Below, in pieces: positions 62,094 through 64,000 of a stretch of 64,000 bases of DNA. The notes under the pieces are model-generated. The model saw nothing but the letters and a program-made list of their open reading frames with translations, ran no database searches and was not told the DNA's origin. This DNA is from Loxodes magnus (lineage: Eukaryota; Ciliophora; Karyorelictea; Loxodida; Loxodidae). Every line of letters starts with the position of its first letter. Within the stretch, counting starts at the first letter, position 1. The DNA is taken from NCBI GenBank assembly GCA_946699065.1, contig CAMPDV010000108.1, forward strand, positions 558,001-622,000, given 5' to 3'. Both the position numbers and the translations under genes were made by a program.

Positions 62094-63350
62094 TTAAAAA
62101 TTGTTTTTAGTGAAGTTAAACCAGCTTTTGCTTTTGATATCTAACGCAAACAAATTGTTAGACTAATTAAAAAAATAAATAATATCTTCGTTGTATTGTG
62201 GAATATTATATGTTATTCCTTTCGCTTTACATTCTTTCGCAAACTCAATAATTCTATTTTCATCAAATAAATACACATTTTTTAATTCAGATCCATTATT
62301 GAAGATAAGAAAACTTCCTTTAGGTAGCAAAACGGATGAAGTTTATGAGTCAGCTGGTATCTTTATTTAGTCTTGCACTCACTTGCCAGACTAAATATGA
62401 TATTAATAAATATTGTAAGAATTAGCATTTTAATAGTTTTAATTTACCCCTCCAAAAGAATATATTATCTGATTCTTTGCAATGCAACTTAAACCGCGTA
62501 ATAATTTTGGATAATCACTAAAATTTGAAAAATTTTGATTTGCTTAATTAAAAATTTCACATGATTAAGAATTTCCTCCTATTAAAAATATTTTATTCAT
62601 ATGATAAACAATTCCATGATTTTTTCTTATGTGGTTTCCTTGATATCCTTTTAACTCTTAATCCTTTATAAAAATTAAATCATAGCAATTTTATTCTCCT
62701 CCTGATATTACAATTTATTAATTACCTATTTGAAGAGCTCTGAAATTAATATCATTTACGTTTAAGTTGCTTTTAAATTAGTTTGCTTATTTGTATATTT
62801 TATAAAATAAAACCTTTAAGCTATCTTAAATGCTAATAAACATCATGCTGCTTTTATTTAAGTTAGGCAAAATTTCGAACTTGAAAATAAGCAGTGGAAT
62901 TTAACTTAATTTAAAAAATTGCATTTAACTTTGCTTCTATTTTAAAATTTTTTTCAGATATAAAATCTTTACAAAGGACCCTTTTATAACTGGTAAATCT
63001 CCGAGTTATTATTTTTGCTCTTTCTTATTTCAATTTTATTCTGAACTGTTACTTTTTTGCATGTCAAGCATAAATTATTGCTGTTTCAAAGGGTCGTTAT
63101 AAGTCTAATTGTTTTATTAGCAGATTTGCCATTTTTCGCCTTAATGATTTCTATGCACTTATTCTCAAGTAATATAGCCTTGCATTATTTACTCTATCTA
63201 GTTATTTCAAAGACTTAATCATTTAGACTTATCTTTATCATAATTGTATACATTTACTTACAATTATTTTTTGCTGATTTACTACTTCTTATTATTTTTA
63301 TATTCCTTCTTTTCCTCATCCTTTTTCTCCTTATCCTTTTTGTTGCTCAT
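62094..63350 (-). CDS. Kelch-like repeat protein
   Basis: 418 residues in one frame. Charged N-terminus (MSNKKDKEKKDEEKKE) and a Gln/Asn-rich region with several TGA Trp, then about residues 170-415 with kelch-type strands: QIVISGGEQN, KIFLIGGNSQSCEIF, QIIYSFGGVNQNYQNANSYNIY, SFLIFNNGSELKNVYLFD, DIIYFFNQSNNLFALDIKSKSWF. The GG pairs and the spaced Tyr/Trp fit a beta-propeller with four to five readable blades, so it may be short or degenerate. It ends NNF then TAA; the TGA in frame is far downstream, inside the convergent gene. The propeller part is sure, the N-terminal 150 residues less so. Confidence 0.68.
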
Positions 63351-63840
63351 AATTTTAGCTTTAATACTTAATATAAACTGTATGACTATTTAAATTAAAA
63401 TTTGGTTTAACTTCTACGATAATAAATAATTTATGCTCATAAATTATTTAAATATTTACAAAATAAATATTTTATGATAGAAATGAAGTAAAAAGGATCT
63501 TAGATTTCCATTAATTTATCTAGTTATTCTCTTAGTCTAAACTATTAAATCCTTATCAAGTTATTTAATTCAATTTTATAATTCATTTATTTTCTTAATT
63601 ATCTAGTAGTTATTTATTGTTAAATCATGCCTAAAATTAATTAAGTTAGTTGAATGTTTAGTTTAATAAGAGCTAAACTAGAAAAATATAAAGTGTTTAG
63701 TATTTTTTATTTCAAAGTTAGTTATTTTGAGAATTTAAGTTTTAAAGATTAATAGATAAAAAGAGTCTGTTTTCATCAGTGATTTATTTATAAGAATATT
63801 TAAGCATTAAATTTAAATCTGAAATATTAATAAAATAAAC
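63351..63840. other. Spacer
   Basis: 490 bp with the kelch gene promoter. A short plus-strand frame from the ATG near 63480 is not supported further. Confidence 0.4.
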
Positions 63841-63850
63841 TTATTAAAAA

Positions 63851-64000
63851 ATGGAAAAACCTAGGGAATATAAATTTAAAATTCTTAGTTAACAGACTAA
63901 TCGTAGTTGGCCGATGAAAAGAAGGAATCTAAAGCTTAAAATATTTTTCTTGCTAAAATGGACATACAAGTCTTTCTAAGCAAAATAAAAAACTTGAAAA
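63851..64000 (+). CDS. Possible gene start, cut by the window
   Basis: The ATG at 63851 opens MEKPREYKFKIL; after a possible 19-nt intron (about 63890-63908) or in another frame (QLADEKKESKAQNIFLAK) coding-like sequence continues to the right edge. The two readings exclude each other, so the frame is not settled. Partial at its 3' side. Confidence 0.3.

Noticed and set aside
62900..63241. Cys-containing reading (CKAILLENKC ... CLTCKK) on the minus strand, B-box-like
   Set aside because: It needs an unseen intron to join the kelch region, while another frame runs unbroken from the Met at 63350 through the kelch blocks.

Overview
Very AT-rich nuclear DNA of a ciliate with a reassigned genetic code. 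TAA and TAG occur all through conserved protein regions where Gln fits. TGA occurs in frame where homologues have Trp (CDKL kinase, KIFBP, MON2 and calpain homologues), yet TGA is also the terminator of most genes. This matches the ambiguous codes known from karyorelict ciliates (e.g. Loxodes) and the heterotrich Condylostoma. With kilobase spacers and a window of 64 kb not cut into nanochromosomes, a karyorelict such as Loxodes is my best guess; that is inference. All coding regions below were read with TAA/TAG = Gln and internal TGA = Trp. The spliceosomal introns I could place are extremely short: 17 of 18 are 16-23 nt.

Layout. 0-11 kb: KIF-binding protein, CDKL-type kinase, a small Stm1/SERBP1-like protein, a TPR/coiled-coil protein and mitochondrial glutaredoxin 5. 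11.7-18.7 kb: a tight minus-strand block of LSM4, MON2 and a calpain, 25 and 65 bp apart. 19-29 kb: a C2H2 zinc-finger protein, an unknown, an AAAP amino-acid transporter and a divergent pair of coiled-coil/Lys-rich proteins. 30-42 kb: an unknown Cys-containing protein, F-actin capping protein beta, a MAP2K-like pseudokinase, a FYVE protein with a CaaX end, a membrane-anchored FkbM methyltransferase and an ADA2-type adenosine deaminase. 44-55 kb: a degenerate DEAD-box protein, a reticulon-like protein, a MORN-RING fusion, a small acidic protein and a 1100-residue coiled-coil/EF-hand protein. 55-64 kb: smaller and less certain genes, two copies of a GC-rich repeat (one flanked by a 16-bp direct repeat), two identical tRNA-Ile(AAU) genes in a 111-bp inverted repeat, and a kelch-like protein.

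The genes are housekeeping, membrane-traffic and cytoskeletal genes with no operon logic. Spacers are about 20% GC and mostly featureless. Because only TGA is a hard stop in an open-frame scan, long open frames arise by chance; I rank genes by homology or by clear domain structure and keep the rest at low confidence. Several genes appear to end at TAA rather than TGA; their 3' ends are marked as uncertain.
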